A stretch of 37,042 bases of DNA, from NCBI GenBank assembly GCA_011523615.1, contig WTGJ01000006.1, positions 1 through 37,042 of the forward strand. The letters run 5' to 3'. A program made the translations under genes and the position numbers. Below the pieces are notes generated by a model that was not told where the DNA came from, did not search any database, and worked only from the letters and a program-made list of their open reading frames with translations. Of the stretch, positions 18,519 through 27,533 are shown piece after piece. Positions within the stretch are counted from its first letter, which is position 1; every line of letters begins with the position of its first letter. The stretch is from Chloroflexota bacterium (GTDB taxonomy: Bacteria > Chloroflexota > Anaerolineae > Aggregatilineales > Phototrophicaceae).

Positions 18519-19268
18519 ATGTCGGAGAGCATACACCAGGCAGTGCGGGAGAATTATGGCCGGCTTGCGGAGGCAGGGGGCGCTTGCTGTGGGAGTGACA
18601 GCGCGTGCACCTCACCGCAGCTGTACGATGAGGCACAATGGGCGAGTTTGCCGAAAGAGGCGGCGGAACTCTCGTTGGGTTGTGGAGACCCGGTTACGAT
18701 CGCCGGTTTGCGACCGGGCGAGCATGTGCTGGACCTCGGCAGCGGCGGTGGCATTGACTGCTTTTTGGCGGCGGAGCAAGTGGGGCCGGCGGGTCATGTG
18801 ATCGGTGTGGATATGACGCCAGCCATGTTGGAACGAGCGCGAGCGACGCGCGATCGGTTGGGTTTGACGCAGGTCGAATTCCGCCAGGGGCAGCTGGAAG
18901 CCTTGCCGGTGGCGGACGAAACGATCGACGTCATCCTCTCCAATTGTGTCATCAGTCTGGTGCCGGATAAGGGGGCTGCCTTTCGGGAGGCCTTCCGCGT
19001 CTTGAAAGTGGGCGGCCGCATTTCGGTCAGCGATATCGTGACCGGGGGCGAATTCAGCGCCGAGCTGCGGGCGGACCTCAACCGATGGACCGAATGCGTG
19101 AGTGGCGCCGTGCCGCTGACCGATTATCTGGCTGGGTTGAGCCGGGCGGGCTTTGTCGAAATCACGGTGGTCAGCCAGGTCGATGCCAGCGACATTGTGC
19201 CGGTGCAGGAGGGCATGCCACCCTTATTCAGCGTGCGCATCCGGGCGCGCAAACAGAACAAAAATTAG
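18519..19268 (+). CDS. arsM: Arsenite S-adenosylmethionine methyltransferase
   Basis: This 249-residue class-I methyltransferase would convert As(III) to methylated arsenicals using SAM, which is a detoxification step. The SAM site is [15 protein letters not shown] (70-84), with GVDMTPAML following. The three conserved arsenic-binding cysteines of ArsM proteins appear as Cys55 (LGCGDP), Cys143 (SNCVISL) and Cys193 (TECVSGA). The N-terminal [11 protein letters not shown] segment is also typical. The ATG at 18519 has a GGGAAGGG-like ribosome site. No ArsR repressor or ars transporter gene is nearby, so it stands alone. The 117-bp gap to the divergent oxidase shows no clear operator. Confidence 0.93.
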   Translation: MSESIHQAVRENYGRLAEAGGACCGSDSACTSPQLYDEAQWASLPKEAAELSLGCGDPVTIAGLRPGEHVLDLGSGGGIDCFLAAEQVGPAGHVIGVDMTPAMLERARATRDRLGLTQVEFRQGQLEALPVADETIDVILSNCVISLVPDKGAAFREAFRVLKVGGRISVSDIVTGGEFSAELRADLNRWTECVSGAVPLTDYLAGLSRAGFVEITVVSQVDASDIVPVQEGMPPLFSVRIRARKQNKN

Positions 19269-20572
19269 CTTACCAACTGCAATTTAACGCGCAGGTATTC
19301 CATCCCCCGGTCGCCTTTGATGCGATTGCATGAGCCACACAGCAATTGCAAGTTGCTGATGTGGTCTGTGCTGCCATTGGCGCGGGCGATGATGTGGTCG
19401 ACCTCAAGATGACGGGATTCAAAATGTGTTTGGCAACCCGCGCAATGCCCACCCTGTTCGCCATAGAGAAAGCGCTTATTCTCCGCGCTGTTGTAAGGCG
19501 GTATATCGCCCAGATCAGTGCGCTGCGGTATATCCGTTCGGTGGATTGGATTGGAAAACAGCTTCAGCTCGTTCTGTAGCCTCAGTTTCGTCAATTCAAT
19601 GGCTTTTGCCGATATGTCGATCCCTGCCCATTGCCTAGCCAAATTTTGCGCGGCAATGCAAGTGGTAGCGCAACCACAGAAGGGGTCTAACACCATGTCG
19701 CCTTCTTCACTGCTGGCTTCAACGATACGCTTGTATAAATCCAGGGGCTTTTGTGTTGGATAGCCGGTGCGCTCTTTGGAAGCTGTTTTCGTCCCAAATC
19801 CATACACATCCGTCCATACACTACCCAGTGCAGCCTGTGCATCTTTCAGGTAATACTTGATGTATTCTTTCCCGGTCTTAGAGGTGTGAACTTTGTTTGC
19901 TGCGAGAAACTTTTCCATGCTTTTGTCAGAGTAGTCGCCTCTTTGTACGGCCTTGTACTCCCCTCGTTCATCCCTGTATCGATACACTTTTTTCTGCGAT
20001 TCTGAGAGAGGCGCATATTGTTGCCTGAAGGTGTATTGGTCGCCTTTTGAATACAGCAAAATCGAATCGTAGTTGCGCGGCCATTGCTTGCTCGTCCTTT
20101 TCGCGCCCTTTCCTGCCGGGTCTCTTTCCCAGATGATTTCATTCCGAAAATTGCTGTGGCCAAACACGGCATCCATCACGAGCTTCAGATAATGGCTCAT
20201 CGTGGAGTCGCAATGCAGGTAGATGCTGCCAGTGGGCTTGAGGATGCGGCGCATCTCAATCAGGCGAACCGCCATATAGGCCAGATAAGACTTGTCGCTA
20301 TCGGTCATGGCGGCCAGTAAGACGCGAAATAATTGTGGGTTTTGATTTTCGATCAGGTTGATCCATTCCACATCAATGTCGGAAAGGCTCCAGGTGTCCT
20401 TGAACTCGGCCCCGGCGGCTTCTGAGCCGATGGGCGCCGCATAGTTGGCGTTGCTGTTGAAGGGCGGGTCGGTACAAATCAGGTCGACACTGTCAGAGTT
20501 CATGCCGCGCATGATGGAGAGATTGTCGCCGGTCCAAATGGTCTGGTCTGCCCAATTTGGCTGATTCACCAC
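19265..20572 (-). CDS. Beta-class DNA methyltransferase fused to HNH nuclease
   Basis: Residues ~15-340 form an adenine-N6/cytosine-N4 DNA methyltransferase in beta-class order. The catalytic motif TDPPF (34-38) comes before the SAM motif [11 protein letters not shown] (about 295-305), with [18 protein letters not shown] just upstream of the latter. A C-terminal HNH/McrA-like domain (about 370-435) has Cys377-x2-Cys380, Asp392-His393 (LEVDHI), an Asn in SNLQLL and Cys412-x2-Cys415 ([12 protein letters not shown]). A single chain would thus carry both modification and cleavage chemistry. The start is uncertain: GTG 20572 or 20569, with an upstream TTG at 20617 possible. Its stop overlaps the arsM end by 4 bp. 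No separate restriction gene is adjacent. Recognition site unknown. Confidence 0.88.
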   Translation of the reverse strand: MVNQPNWADQTIWTGDNLSIMRGMNSDSVDLICTDPPFNSNANYAAPIGSEAAGAEFKDTWSLSDIDVEWINLIENQNPQLFRVLLAAMTDSDKSYLAYMAVRLIEMRRILKPTGSIYLHCDSTMSHYLKLVMDAVFGHSNFRNEIIWERDPAGKGAKRTSKQWPRNYDSILLYSKGDQYTFRQQYAPLSESQKKVYRYRDERGEYKAVQRGDYSDKSMEKFLAANKVHTSKTGKEYIKYYLKDAQAALGSVWTDVYGFGTKTASKERTGYPTQKPLDLYKRIVEASSEEGDMVLDPFCGCATTCIAAQNLARQWAGIDISAKAIELTKLRLQNELKLFSNPIHRTDIPQRTDLGDIPPYNSAENKRFLYGEQGGHCAGCQTHFESRHLEVDHIIARANGSTDHISNLQLLCGSCNRIKGDRGMEYLRVKLQLVS

Positions 20573-20731
20573 ACACCTGTGTCTTTTGCAGCAATTGTAT
20601 CGCAGCTGATGACCCAAACTATGTTTGCGCTTGTCGAATTCCTTGTGTGGTTGGGTGACGAAACTTTAAACTGCCTGCAATGGCGCCGTAATCTGGCGGG
20701 ATTATATTGCGGAACGAGCCGGCAGGAATTT

Positions 20732-20789
20732 GTAACCAGAGGCGGTTGATGTTACTCTGGTATTACAAAGGTGTTACGGCGCTGTAACA
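20732..20789. promoter_or_regulatory. GTTAC/GTAAC operator-like cluster
   Basis: Four GTTAC or GTAAC half-sites lie before the sugar ABC operon, at 20732-20736, 20751-20755, 20773-20777 and 20784-20788. The last two form GTTACGGCGCTGTAAC (20773-20788), a 16-bp palindrome with one mismatched pair; a T/A pair extends it to 18 bp. This shape fits LacI/GntR-type operators in sugar uptake regions. The regulator is not in the window. Confidence 0.5.
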
Positions 20790-20800
20790 TGCAGGGCCGG

Positions 20801-20829
20801 CAACCTGCAGGTTGACAACCTTTGGGTTG
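20801..20829. promoter_or_regulatory. Two adjacent CAACC-N4-GGTTG palindromes
   Basis: CAACCTGCAGGTTG (20801-20814) is a perfect 14-bp palindrome, and CAACCTTTGGGTTG (20816-20829) repeats the same arms one base later. The 15-bp spacing and position 69-97 bp before the start codon suggest paired regulator sites. The rest of the 20618-20897 gap holds no gene. Confidence 0.55.
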
Positions 20830-20897
20830 CAATGACACGCGGGGTAATGGCGAGGCATTCATTACCCACCATCGTTCATCGATAAAGGGAGAAAATC

Positions 20898-22265
20898 ATG
20901 ATGAGGAGCAAGTTTCTGTTCGTATGTGGTCTTTTGTTGACCACGATGGTGTTGGCCGTACCGGTGGCCGCGCAGGATTGCACGGCGGAATCGCCCTGCG
21001 TCCTGGATGCGCTCATCGGCTTCACCGACCACCGCCTGGAATGGGCGAAGGATCGCGCCGTAGAATTCGGTGAAATGTTCCCGCAATTCGAAGTGGTCAT
21101 CCATGAGTTCTCGGATTATGAGCCGTTGTTGGATAGCTACATCCTGGCGCAGGAACAGGGCGATCCGCCGGCCATCATGCAGTTGTTCGAGGTGGGTACG
21201 CAGTTCGCCATCGACAGTGGCTATTTCAAACCCGCCAGCGAGATCATCGGCGATCGCACGGAAGTCATGGGTCAAGCGGTGGACTTTGATGACATCATCC
21301 CCGTCGTTTCCAGTTACTACACGATCGGTGGGCAATGGTCATCGGTCGCCTGGAATACCTCCACGCCGATCCTGTACGCCAACCAGAACATCCTGGACAT
21401 GGTGGGAATTGAAGAACTGCCGGAGACCTGGCAAGGAGTAGAAGAAGCCTGCGCGCAATTGCAGCCGCTGGTGGATGATGGCACGATCACCGGTTGCATC
21501 GTCTGGCCGAATCATGGCTGGTTCTACGAGCAATGGTTGGCGCAGCAGAATACTGAACTGGTGAACAACGGCAACGGCCGTGATGCGCGCCCGACGCAAG
21601 TTTTGCTGTCCAGTGAAGCGTCCATCAACATCGTGCAATGGCATCAGGACATGTACCAAGCCGGCTACTATGCCTACAGTGGCGTACAGCGCGACTGGCC
21701 GGGCACGGTGCAGGCCTTCAACGCCCAGCAGCTTCCCTTCATCATGACCAGTAGCGCCAGCGCAGGCGGCATCATGATGAACGCGGCCGACAATGACATG
21801 GAAGTGCGCACCGGCATGATGGTCTACGATGCCGATGTCGGCTGGACGGGCAACATCCTGGGCGGCGCCACGATGTGGATTACCGACGGTTTGGGTGAGG
21901 AAATTGAGGATGCCGCGATGGCTTTCCTACTCTTCTTCTCCAACACGGAGAATTCGGCTTCCTGGCACCAGACCAGCGGCTACGTCCCCGTGCGCAACAG
22001 CTCGGTGGCTTTGCTGGAAGAGCAGGGTTGGTATGAAGCGAACCCGAACTTCTTGACCGCCAGCATCCAGCTGGGGGATTCGCAGGTGACGATCGCCACC
22101 CAGGGCGCGATCTTCGGCACTTTTGTGGAGACGCGCAACATCATCACGCAGGCGATTGAAGACGCGATGCTGCTCGGTGGTGATGTGGCGGCGATCCTGG
22201 CCGAAGCCGAAGAAGAAGCGAACGTCCTGCTGGAGGAATACAACCTGCTCTACGTCGATGAGTAG
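20898..22265 (+). CDS. Sugar/glycerol-phosphate-type ABC substrate-binding protein
   Basis: This is the extracytoplasmic binding protein of a CUT1-type importer, similar in layout to UgpB/MalE. The signal peptide ends near VPVAAQD (about residue 26). Family features are EWAKDRAVEFGEMFPQFEVVIHEF, LLDSYILAQEQGDPPAIMQLFEVGTQ, the hinge region WNTSTPILYANQNILD and the late GYVPVRNSSVALL. At 455 residues it is of normal length. The start is ATG 20898 (20901 possible), after GGGAGAAAA. It heads a three-gene cluster with two permeases. The cognate sugar is not evident. Confidence 0.9.
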   Translation: MMRSKFLFVCGLLLTTMVLAVPVAAQDCTAESPCVLDALIGFTDHRLEWAKDRAVEFGEMFPQFEVVIHEFSDYEPLLDSYILAQEQGDPPAIMQLFEVGTQFAIDSGYFKPASEIIGDRTEVMGQAVDFDDIIPVVSSYYTIGGQWSSVAWNTSTPILYANQNILDMVGIEELPETWQGVEEACAQLQPLVDDGTITGCIVWPNHGWFYEQWLAQQNTELVNNGNGRDARPTQVLLSSEASINIVQWHQDMYQAGYYAYSGVQRDWPGTVQAFNAQQLPFIMTSSASAGGIMMNAADNDMEVRTGMMVYDADVGWTGNILGGATMWITDGLGEEIEDAAMAFLLFFSNTENSASWHQTSGYVPVRNSSVALLEEQGWYEANPNFLTASIQLGDSQVTIATQGAIFGTFVETRNIITQAIEDAMLLGGDVAAILAEAEEEANVLLEEYNLLYVDE

Positions 22266-22329
22266 GCCGACCATACCTGGCGAGCGGCGGTAAGCGGCAT
22301 CAAGCGCTCGTCATTCGCAGAGTTTTGAA

Positions 22330-22370
22330 GAGCGGGGCAACGGGGCTATAATTGTCACGTTGCCCCGCTC
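22330..22370 (+). repeat. 13-bp stem-loop between binding-protein and permease genes, TATAAT in loop
   Basis: The arms GAGCGGGGCAACG (22330-22342) and CGTTGCCCCGCTC (22358-22370) pair perfectly around a 15-nt loop. No T-run follows. The loop contains TATAAT (22347-22352), and TTGAAG (22325-22330) lies 16 bp upstream of it. The same DNA may therefore be an RNA stem and an internal promoter for the permeases. Confidence 0.65.
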
Positions 22371-22395
22371 GATTGCGTAGGAGCGAATTCGCAAA

Positions 22396-23676
22396 ATGTT
22401 CGTCGTATCGCCGTTGATTTTGTTGGCCCTCGCCGCGTTGGTGGGTGGGGGTGGGAGCGCCTGGCTGTTTCGGCGCGCCGCGGGGGCGGAGACCACCATC
22501 CGTCTATTGCCCTGGAGTTTCCTGAATGAGCGCCGTGAAGATGGCCTGACCGCATTCGGTGCGGCCTTGGGCGGCAGTGCGGCGATCGTCGGTGCGTTGA
22601 TTTTCCTGGGGCCGCTGAATTTCTGCCCCTTTGCCCTGGATGATGATGGGCAGGCTGATTCGCTGAATGTACTGATGGGGATGATCCTGTTCGTGGTGGG
22701 GGCGCTGTTGGTGCATACGCTGGTGATGCGGCTGGCCTTGCGCTGGTTGCGGAAGGAGCGGCTGCTCGGTGCGCTGGAAACGCGGCCCGGGCTGTTCCGT
22801 GGGCCGTCGGCCTGGCTCATCGCCACGGTATTTCTGGCGCCGACCATCGGCATTTTGGGGATCTTCCTGTATTACCCGATGTTCGATACTTTCTTGCTCT
22901 CGACAAAGCTGGCGCGTTTGGGTGCACCGCGGACGCGTTTCGTCTGCATGCGCAATTTCAACCAGCTGCTCTCGGACGCGGATTATGGTCGGACGGTGTT
23001 GGTCAGCTTCTTTTTGGCGGTGCTGATCGTGCTCTTTTCGCTGAGCCTCTCTTTGCTGATCGCGCAGATGGTCTATCGGCCGATGAAGGGCGGGCGGATC
23101 TATCGGACGCTGCTGGTCTGGCCCTATGCGCTTTCGCCGGTGATCGCGGGGATCGTCTTCCAGTTGCTCTTCCACAACACGGCCGGCGTGCTCAACCATA
23201 TGATCGACACGCTCTTCGGCTTTAAGATCGATTGGTTGTTGCGGCCGGATATCGCGCCGTGGACGGTGGTGCTCGCATCCACCTGGAACATCATGGGATT
23301 TTGCATCTTGTTTTACATCGCCGGCCTGCAGAATGTGCCGCAGGATTTGTTGGAGGCGGCGGCCATCGATGGGGCGAATGCCTTCCAGCGCTTTTTCCGC
23401 ATCACCTTCCCCCTGCTTTCGCCGATCACCTTCTTCCTGGTGGTGACGACGACGACTTACGCCTTCTTCGATTCCTACGGCTTGATCGACTTCCTCACGG
23501 CCGGCGGCCCGGTGGAAGCGACGACGACGATGATGTATGAAGTGTTTGAGGTGGGGGTGGAGGCGCGCAATTTGGGCAGCGCGGCGGCGCGTTCGCTCTT
23601 GTTGTTCACGGTGGTGATTGGAGTGACCATCATGCAATTCCGCTTCAGTCAGGGTCGGGTGACGTATGGCAACTGA
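22396..23676 (+). CDS. Sugar ABC transporter permease, UgpA-like with N-terminal extension
   Basis: This is a membrane permease subunit of a CUT1 importer. The conserved domain starts near residue 145 (APTIGILGIFLYYPMFDTF). It continues through NFNQLLSDADYGRTVLVSF and WPYALSPVIAG, then the EAA loop at about 320 (EAAAIDGANAFQRFFRITFPLLSP). It has 426 residues, about 130 more than usual. The extra N-terminal part holds about three added hydrophobic segments (near 1-25, 53-75 and 90-112). GGAG at 22380-22383 precedes ATG 22396. Its end overlaps the next permease by 11 bp, showing coupling. The extension's role is unknown. Confidence 0.9.
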   Translation: MFVVSPLILLALAALVGGGGSAWLFRRAAGAETTIRLLPWSFLNERREDGLTAFGAALGGSAAIVGALIFLGPLNFCPFALDDDGQADSLNVLMGMILFVVGALLVHTLVMRLALRWLRKERLLGALETRPGLFRGPSAWLIATVFLAPTIGILGIFLYYPMFDTFLLSTKLARLGAPRTRFVCMRNFNQLLSDADYGRTVLVSFFLAVLIVLFSLSLSLLIAQMVYRPMKGGRIYRTLLVWPYALSPVIAGIVFQLLFHNTAGVLNHMIDTLFGFKIDWLLRPDIAPWTVVLASTWNIMGFCILFYIAGLQNVPQDLLEAAAIDGANAFQRFFRITFPLLSPITFFLVVTTTTYAFFDSYGLIDFLTAGGPVEATTTMMYEVFEVGVEARNLGSAAARSLLLFTVVIGVTIMQFRFSQGRVTYGN

Positions 23677-24538
23677 GCTGATCAGGCAACCGGTGGTAGA
23701 ACGGCGCAAGCGGCCCTGGCATAAACGGATCCCGGAGCGCTGGTATGCGCATGTGATCTTGATCGTGGCCATCATCATCATGGGTTTTCCGGTGTATTAC
23801 GCCGGGGTCGTCGCCACGCAAACGAATACGCAGGTATTCAATTACCAGCTGACACCGAGCAAGTACCTGTCGCGCAACTGGGATCTGGTGGTCAACCAGC
23901 GGCAGCTACCACGCTTCATGTTGAATTCGGTGATCGTCGCCGTGGTGATGACGACGGGCAAGGCGATTTTATCTTTGTTGGCGGGGATGGCTTTCGTCTT
24001 CTTCCGCATCCCGGGCAAGTGGCTGGTCTTTGGCTTCGTGTTGATCACGTTGATGATGCCGACGGAAGTGATGGCGATCGCTTTGTTCCGTTTGGTGGGC
24101 ATCCAATTGCAATGGGGGGGTTACCAAGCGATGATCGTGCCGTTCATCGCCAGCGCGACGGCGACCTTCCTGTTTCGGCAGCATTTCGCCAGCATCCCTT
24201 CGGAGTTGAGCGAAGCGGCGCAGATTGACGGCGCCAATCCATTGCAGTTCCTCTGGAAAGTGCTGATCCCCATCAGTTGGAACGCGATCGCGGCGCTCTT
24301 CGTCATCCAGTTCCTGTATGCCTGGAATCAGTATTTGTGGCCTTTGATGGTGGTGCAGGAGACGGCCTTGAAGCCGGTGCAGGTCGGCTTGCGCACGCTG
24401 GTGAGCGGTACGGAGACCGGAGATAGCTTCGGTCCGCTCATGCTCGGCGCGGTGATGGCCAGCATCCCCCCGCTGCTCGTATTCATCTTTTTGCAAAAGC
24501 AATTCATGTCGGGGTTTGCCCTCACGCGGGATAAGTGA
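23666..24538 (+). CDS. Sugar ABC transporter permease, UgpE-like
   Basis: This is the second membrane subunit of the CUT1 importer, 290 residues, normal in length. Typical features are HVILIVAIIIMGFPVYYAGVVA at the N-terminus, then NSVIVAVVMTTGKAILSLLAGMAF, LITLMMPTEVMAIALFRLV, the EAA loop near 183 (EAAQIDGANPLQFLWKVLIPISW) and YAWNQYLWPLMV. The start overlaps the preceding permease by 11 bp. No ATPase gene follows, so the complex probably uses a shared MsiK/UgpC-type ATPase encoded elsewhere, which is common for CUT1 systems. Confidence 0.92.
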   Translation: MATELIRQPVVERRKRPWHKRIPERWYAHVILIVAIIIMGFPVYYAGVVATQTNTQVFNYQLTPSKYLSRNWDLVVNQRQLPRFMLNSVIVAVVMTTGKAILSLLAGMAFVFFRIPGKWLVFGFVLITLMMPTEVMAIALFRLVGIQLQWGGYQAMIVPFIASATATFLFRQHFASIPSELSEAAQIDGANPLQFLWKVLIPISWNAIAALFVIQFLYAWNQYLWPLMVVQETALKPVQVGLRTLVSGTETGDSFGPLMLGAVMASIPPLLVFIFLQKQFMSGFALTRDK

Positions 24539-24540
24539 GG

Positions 24541-24558
24541 CGGGGGAATTTCGCCCCG
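24541..24558 (+). terminator. Weak hairpin after the sugar ABC operon
   Basis: CGGGG (24541-24545) and CCCCG (24554-24558) pair around an 8-nt loop just after the permease stop, followed by only three T. It could be a weak terminator. The remaining ~110 bp to the cyclophilin gene show no gene. Confidence 0.3.
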
Positions 24559-24669
24559 GTTTCCGCTATCCTGCTCTCGCTTGCGCCGCCCAAAAGTGAT
24601 GCGTCGTGCTGCTTGCATGCGCCTGCGCAAGACCGAAAGCGGCCCCGTCTGAGCTGATGGAGTTGAGCC

Positions 24670-25167
24670 ATGCCCAAATCATACGCGAATCCGCCCAAAA
24701 TGGTCATCGACCCGCAGCGGCAATACGTCGCGCGGTTTGAGACGAATCGCGGGTCTTTTTCCATCACCCTTTTTGCCGATGAAGCGCCGGTGACCGTGAA
24801 TAATTTCGTATTTTTGGCGCGCGAAGGCTTTTACCAGGGCGTCACGTTCCACCGCGTCATAAAAACGCCGCCCTTCATGGTGCAAGCGGGGGACCCGACG
24901 GGCAGTGGGCGCGGCGGGCCGGGCTATCGCTTCGCTGATGAAGAGAGCGCGCTGCAGTTGATGCACGATCGGCCGGGGATCCTGAGCATGGCCAACGCGG
25001 GGCCGGATACCAACGGCTCGCAGTTCTTCATCACCTTGGTGCCCACGCCGCATCTCGATGGGGTGCACGCGGTCTTTGGTTGCGTCGCCGGGGAGGGGAT
25101 GGAGGTGGTGGAGCAGATCGAACAGGGCGATCGCATCCTCTCCATCACGATTGAGGAAGGCGCATGA
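24670..25167 (+). CDS. Cyclophilin-type peptidyl-prolyl cis-trans isomerase
   Basis: This is a 165-residue single-domain cyclophilin that speeds cis-trans isomerisation of proline peptide bonds during folding. The active-site segments are present: [46 protein letters not shown] and [10 protein letters not shown]. The catalytic Arg (FHRVI) and the substrate-pocket Phe, Gln and His positions are retained. There is no signal peptide, so it is cytoplasmic. GGAG lies 10 bp before the ATG. It stands alone between the sugar ABC operon and the spermidine-synthase-like gene. Confidence 0.95.
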   Translation: MPKSYANPPKMVIDPQRQYVARFETNRGSFSITLFADEAPVTVNNFVFLAREGFYQGVTFHRVIKTPPFMVQAGDPTGSGRGGPGYRFADEESALQLMHDRPGILSMANAGPDTNGSQFFITLVPTPHLDGVHAVFGCVAGEGMEVVEQIEQGDRILSITIEEGA

Positions 25168-25224
25168 GCGGCATATAGGATACTGAAGAGCCAGGCGAGC
25201 GAAGCGGCGGAGCGGGACTGAGCA

Positions 25225-27446
25225 ATGTTCACCGATCGGCAGCGGTTGCTGGCGGTTGCCTGCCTGACTGGGGGCGGCCTGGCCCTGGAACTCGCCTTGA
25301 CGCGATTGTTGGCCACGCGGTTTTACCCGCCTTATGTCTTCGCCGTGCTCTCGCTGGCAGTTTTGGGAATCGGCCTTGGGGCGGGGCTGGCGGCGCGTTG
25401 GCCGGCAGTTGTGAGCAGCGAGCGCATTCCGCCCATGATGATGATGGCGGCGCTGAGTGGTGCGCTGGTGATCGCGCTCATTTTGCGAGCAAAGGAGTTC
25501 ACGGATCTGTGGTTGTTTTCATCGCTCGCCTTGCCTTATGCAGCGAGCGGGATGGCGCTGGCGACGATCTTCCGTGAGCGAGCGGCCCAGAGCCCTCGCT
25601 GGTACATGGCGGATCTGTGCGGCGCAGGCCTGGGCGTGGGCTGGTCGTACCGGCGATGCAATGGCTGGGCGTGGTGAATGGCGCCCTGCTGGCGGTATGC
25701 AGCCAGGCGCTGGCGGCATGGTTCTGGGGACGGCGCCTCTGGGCTGCGCTGGCTGCGGCGGCGTTGGGCCTGCTGTTCCTCGCGAACCTGGGCCGGGGGA
25801 TCCTGACCCTGGATTGGCGGGTTTTGGATGAGGCCAAACCGCTGCACCAGGCGCAGCGGGAAGGCGCGCAAGAGCTGAGCATGCGCTGGGATGCTTTTGG
25901 GCGCGCGGATTTGATCCTCCGTGAAACGGGCCTTCGCCAACTGTATCTCGATGGCGCGGCGCCATCCATCGTACCCGCGCCCCAGGACCTCGCCCAATTG
26001 AGGCAACAAATCGGCTACTTGCCTTTTGATAGCGGGCGGCCAGAGCGGGTTTTCATCATCGGTCCGGGGGGTGGGCTGGATATCGCATATGCGCGCGCGA
26101 GTGGGGCAGCGGAGATCATCGCTGCTGAAGTGCATCCGGCCAGCGTGGCATTGTTGCGGGAGCAGGAAGGGGGCGTGGCGGGTTTGTTGGCCGCAGAGGA
26201 AGTTCAGTTGCGCGTCGACGAAGGGCGCAGCGCGTTGCGGCGGGAACGGGGTGAATTTGGCCTGATCTCCCTATCGCAAGTCGTGACGCTGGCGGCGGAG
26301 CGGGGCGGCTATGCGCTGACCGAGAATGCGCTGTACACAGTAGAGGCATTTGGCGAATTCCTGGGTCGCCTGACGCCCGAAGGGCAGTTGGCGCTGGTGC
26401 TGTATGACGAAGCGACCATGCTGCGCGCTCTGGGCCTGGCTTTGGCGGCGTTGACGGAACGAGGGTTGACGGAGGCAGAAGCGCTTTCACACTTGCTCGT
26501 CGCGGCCGATGTGCGCGGTGGTTCGGTGGAGACACCTTTGATCGTGGTCAAAAATTCGCCCTGGCGCCGCGAGGAGTTGCGCGGTCCGGCGGTGTTTGTT
26601 GCGGATCACGGCTTTCAACCCATATTGTTCCCGGGCGTGTTGGCTGCACCGCCACTGGATGCGGTCGCTGAGGGTCGGATCAGTTTTGCCGCGGCGACGG
26701 CGAGCACCGGCTGGAATTTGACGGCACCGACAGACGACCGCCCCTTCTTCTTTCAGTTCGCCAACGGGGTGCCACGAGCCTTGCGCGATCTGGCGCTGGC
26801 GGTCGCCGCTGCGGTGGGGATTGTGGCGCTGATGCTGCTGTCCGCCCGGGGCGGCGTTGCGCGGGGTGGAGGCAGGGCAAATCGGCAACGGTTGCTGCTG
26901 TATGGCTATGTTGCGGCCCTCGGCGCGGCTTTCATGTTGTTGGAAATCGCCTTCATTCAACAGACGCGCCTGCTGCTCGGGCACCCGACGATTGCGGTTG
27001 CTCTGGTGCTGGCGGCGATATTGTGTTTCGGTGGCTTGGGCAGTGTGAGCGCAGAGCGGATCTGGCGTGGGCGAGCGCTGGTGGCCGCGCCGCTCGCGCT
27101 GGCCGGGCTGACGCTGGTCTGGTGGCTGGCCTGGGAGCCGTGGAGCGAAGGGCTGGTGGCGGGTCGTTTCCCCCTGCGTGCCGCGGGCACTTTGCTGGCG
27201 TTGTTGCCGCTGGCCGGGTTGATGGGGATGGCATTTCCGCAAGCATTGCGTCGGGCCGGGTTGCTGGGCCGAGAAGTGGTGGCCGGGTGTTGGGCGGTGA
27301 ACGGTGTGATGAGCGTGCTGGGGACGGTGATTGCTTTGGTCCTGGCCACCGCCTGGGGCTATGGGTCGGTGCTCTGGGCCGGGGCCGCGCTGTATGGCCT
27401 GGCGGGCGTGTTGGGCATCGTTTCAGCCAATAAAGCATTATCATAA
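25225..27446 (+). CDS. Spermidine-synthase-like membrane protein (one frameshift)
   Basis: Read as one gene, this is about 740 residues. An N-terminal membrane domain (LTGGGLALELALTRLLATRFYPP) leads to ADLCGAGLG. A soluble Rossmann domain follows, of the spermidine synthase/SAM-methyltransferase type (ERVFIIGPGGGLDIAYARASGAAEIIAAEVHP, YALTENALYTVEAF). A second membrane block (AALGAAFMLLEIAFIQQ) completes it. The frame shifts at GGG 25638-25640. One more G gives ...GLGVGLVVPAMQWLGVVNGALL, matching family style. Both halves are intact otherwise, so a one-base read error is likely. Real polyamine synthesis is doubtful for such membrane-fused homologs. Confidence 0.78.
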
Positions 27447-27463
27447 TCAGGACAACATTTTCC

Positions 27464-27515
27464 ATAATATACCATTGACATATTATACCAAATCTGTTAT
27501 AATGATATTATTATA
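27464..27515 (+). promoter_or_regulatory. Consensus sigma-70 promoter with overlapping inverted repeats
   Basis: TTGACA (27475-27480) and TATAAT (27498-27503) are both perfect and separated by exactly 17 bp. ATAATAT (27464-27470) and ATATTAT (27480-27486) form an inverted repeat around the -35, and TATAAT...ATTATA (27498-27515) forms another over the -10. GGAGG at 27521-27525 and ATG 27534 follow. The arrangement suggests a strong promoter under repressor control, possibly by the HTH protein that it expresses. Confidence 0.75.
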
Positions 27516-27533
27516 TCGTTTGGAGGTATTTTT

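Noticed and set aside
22504..23781. A 425-codon minus-strand frame opposite the UgpA-like permease.
   Set aside because: Its Arg/His/Gln-rich product is a shadow of the permease codons.
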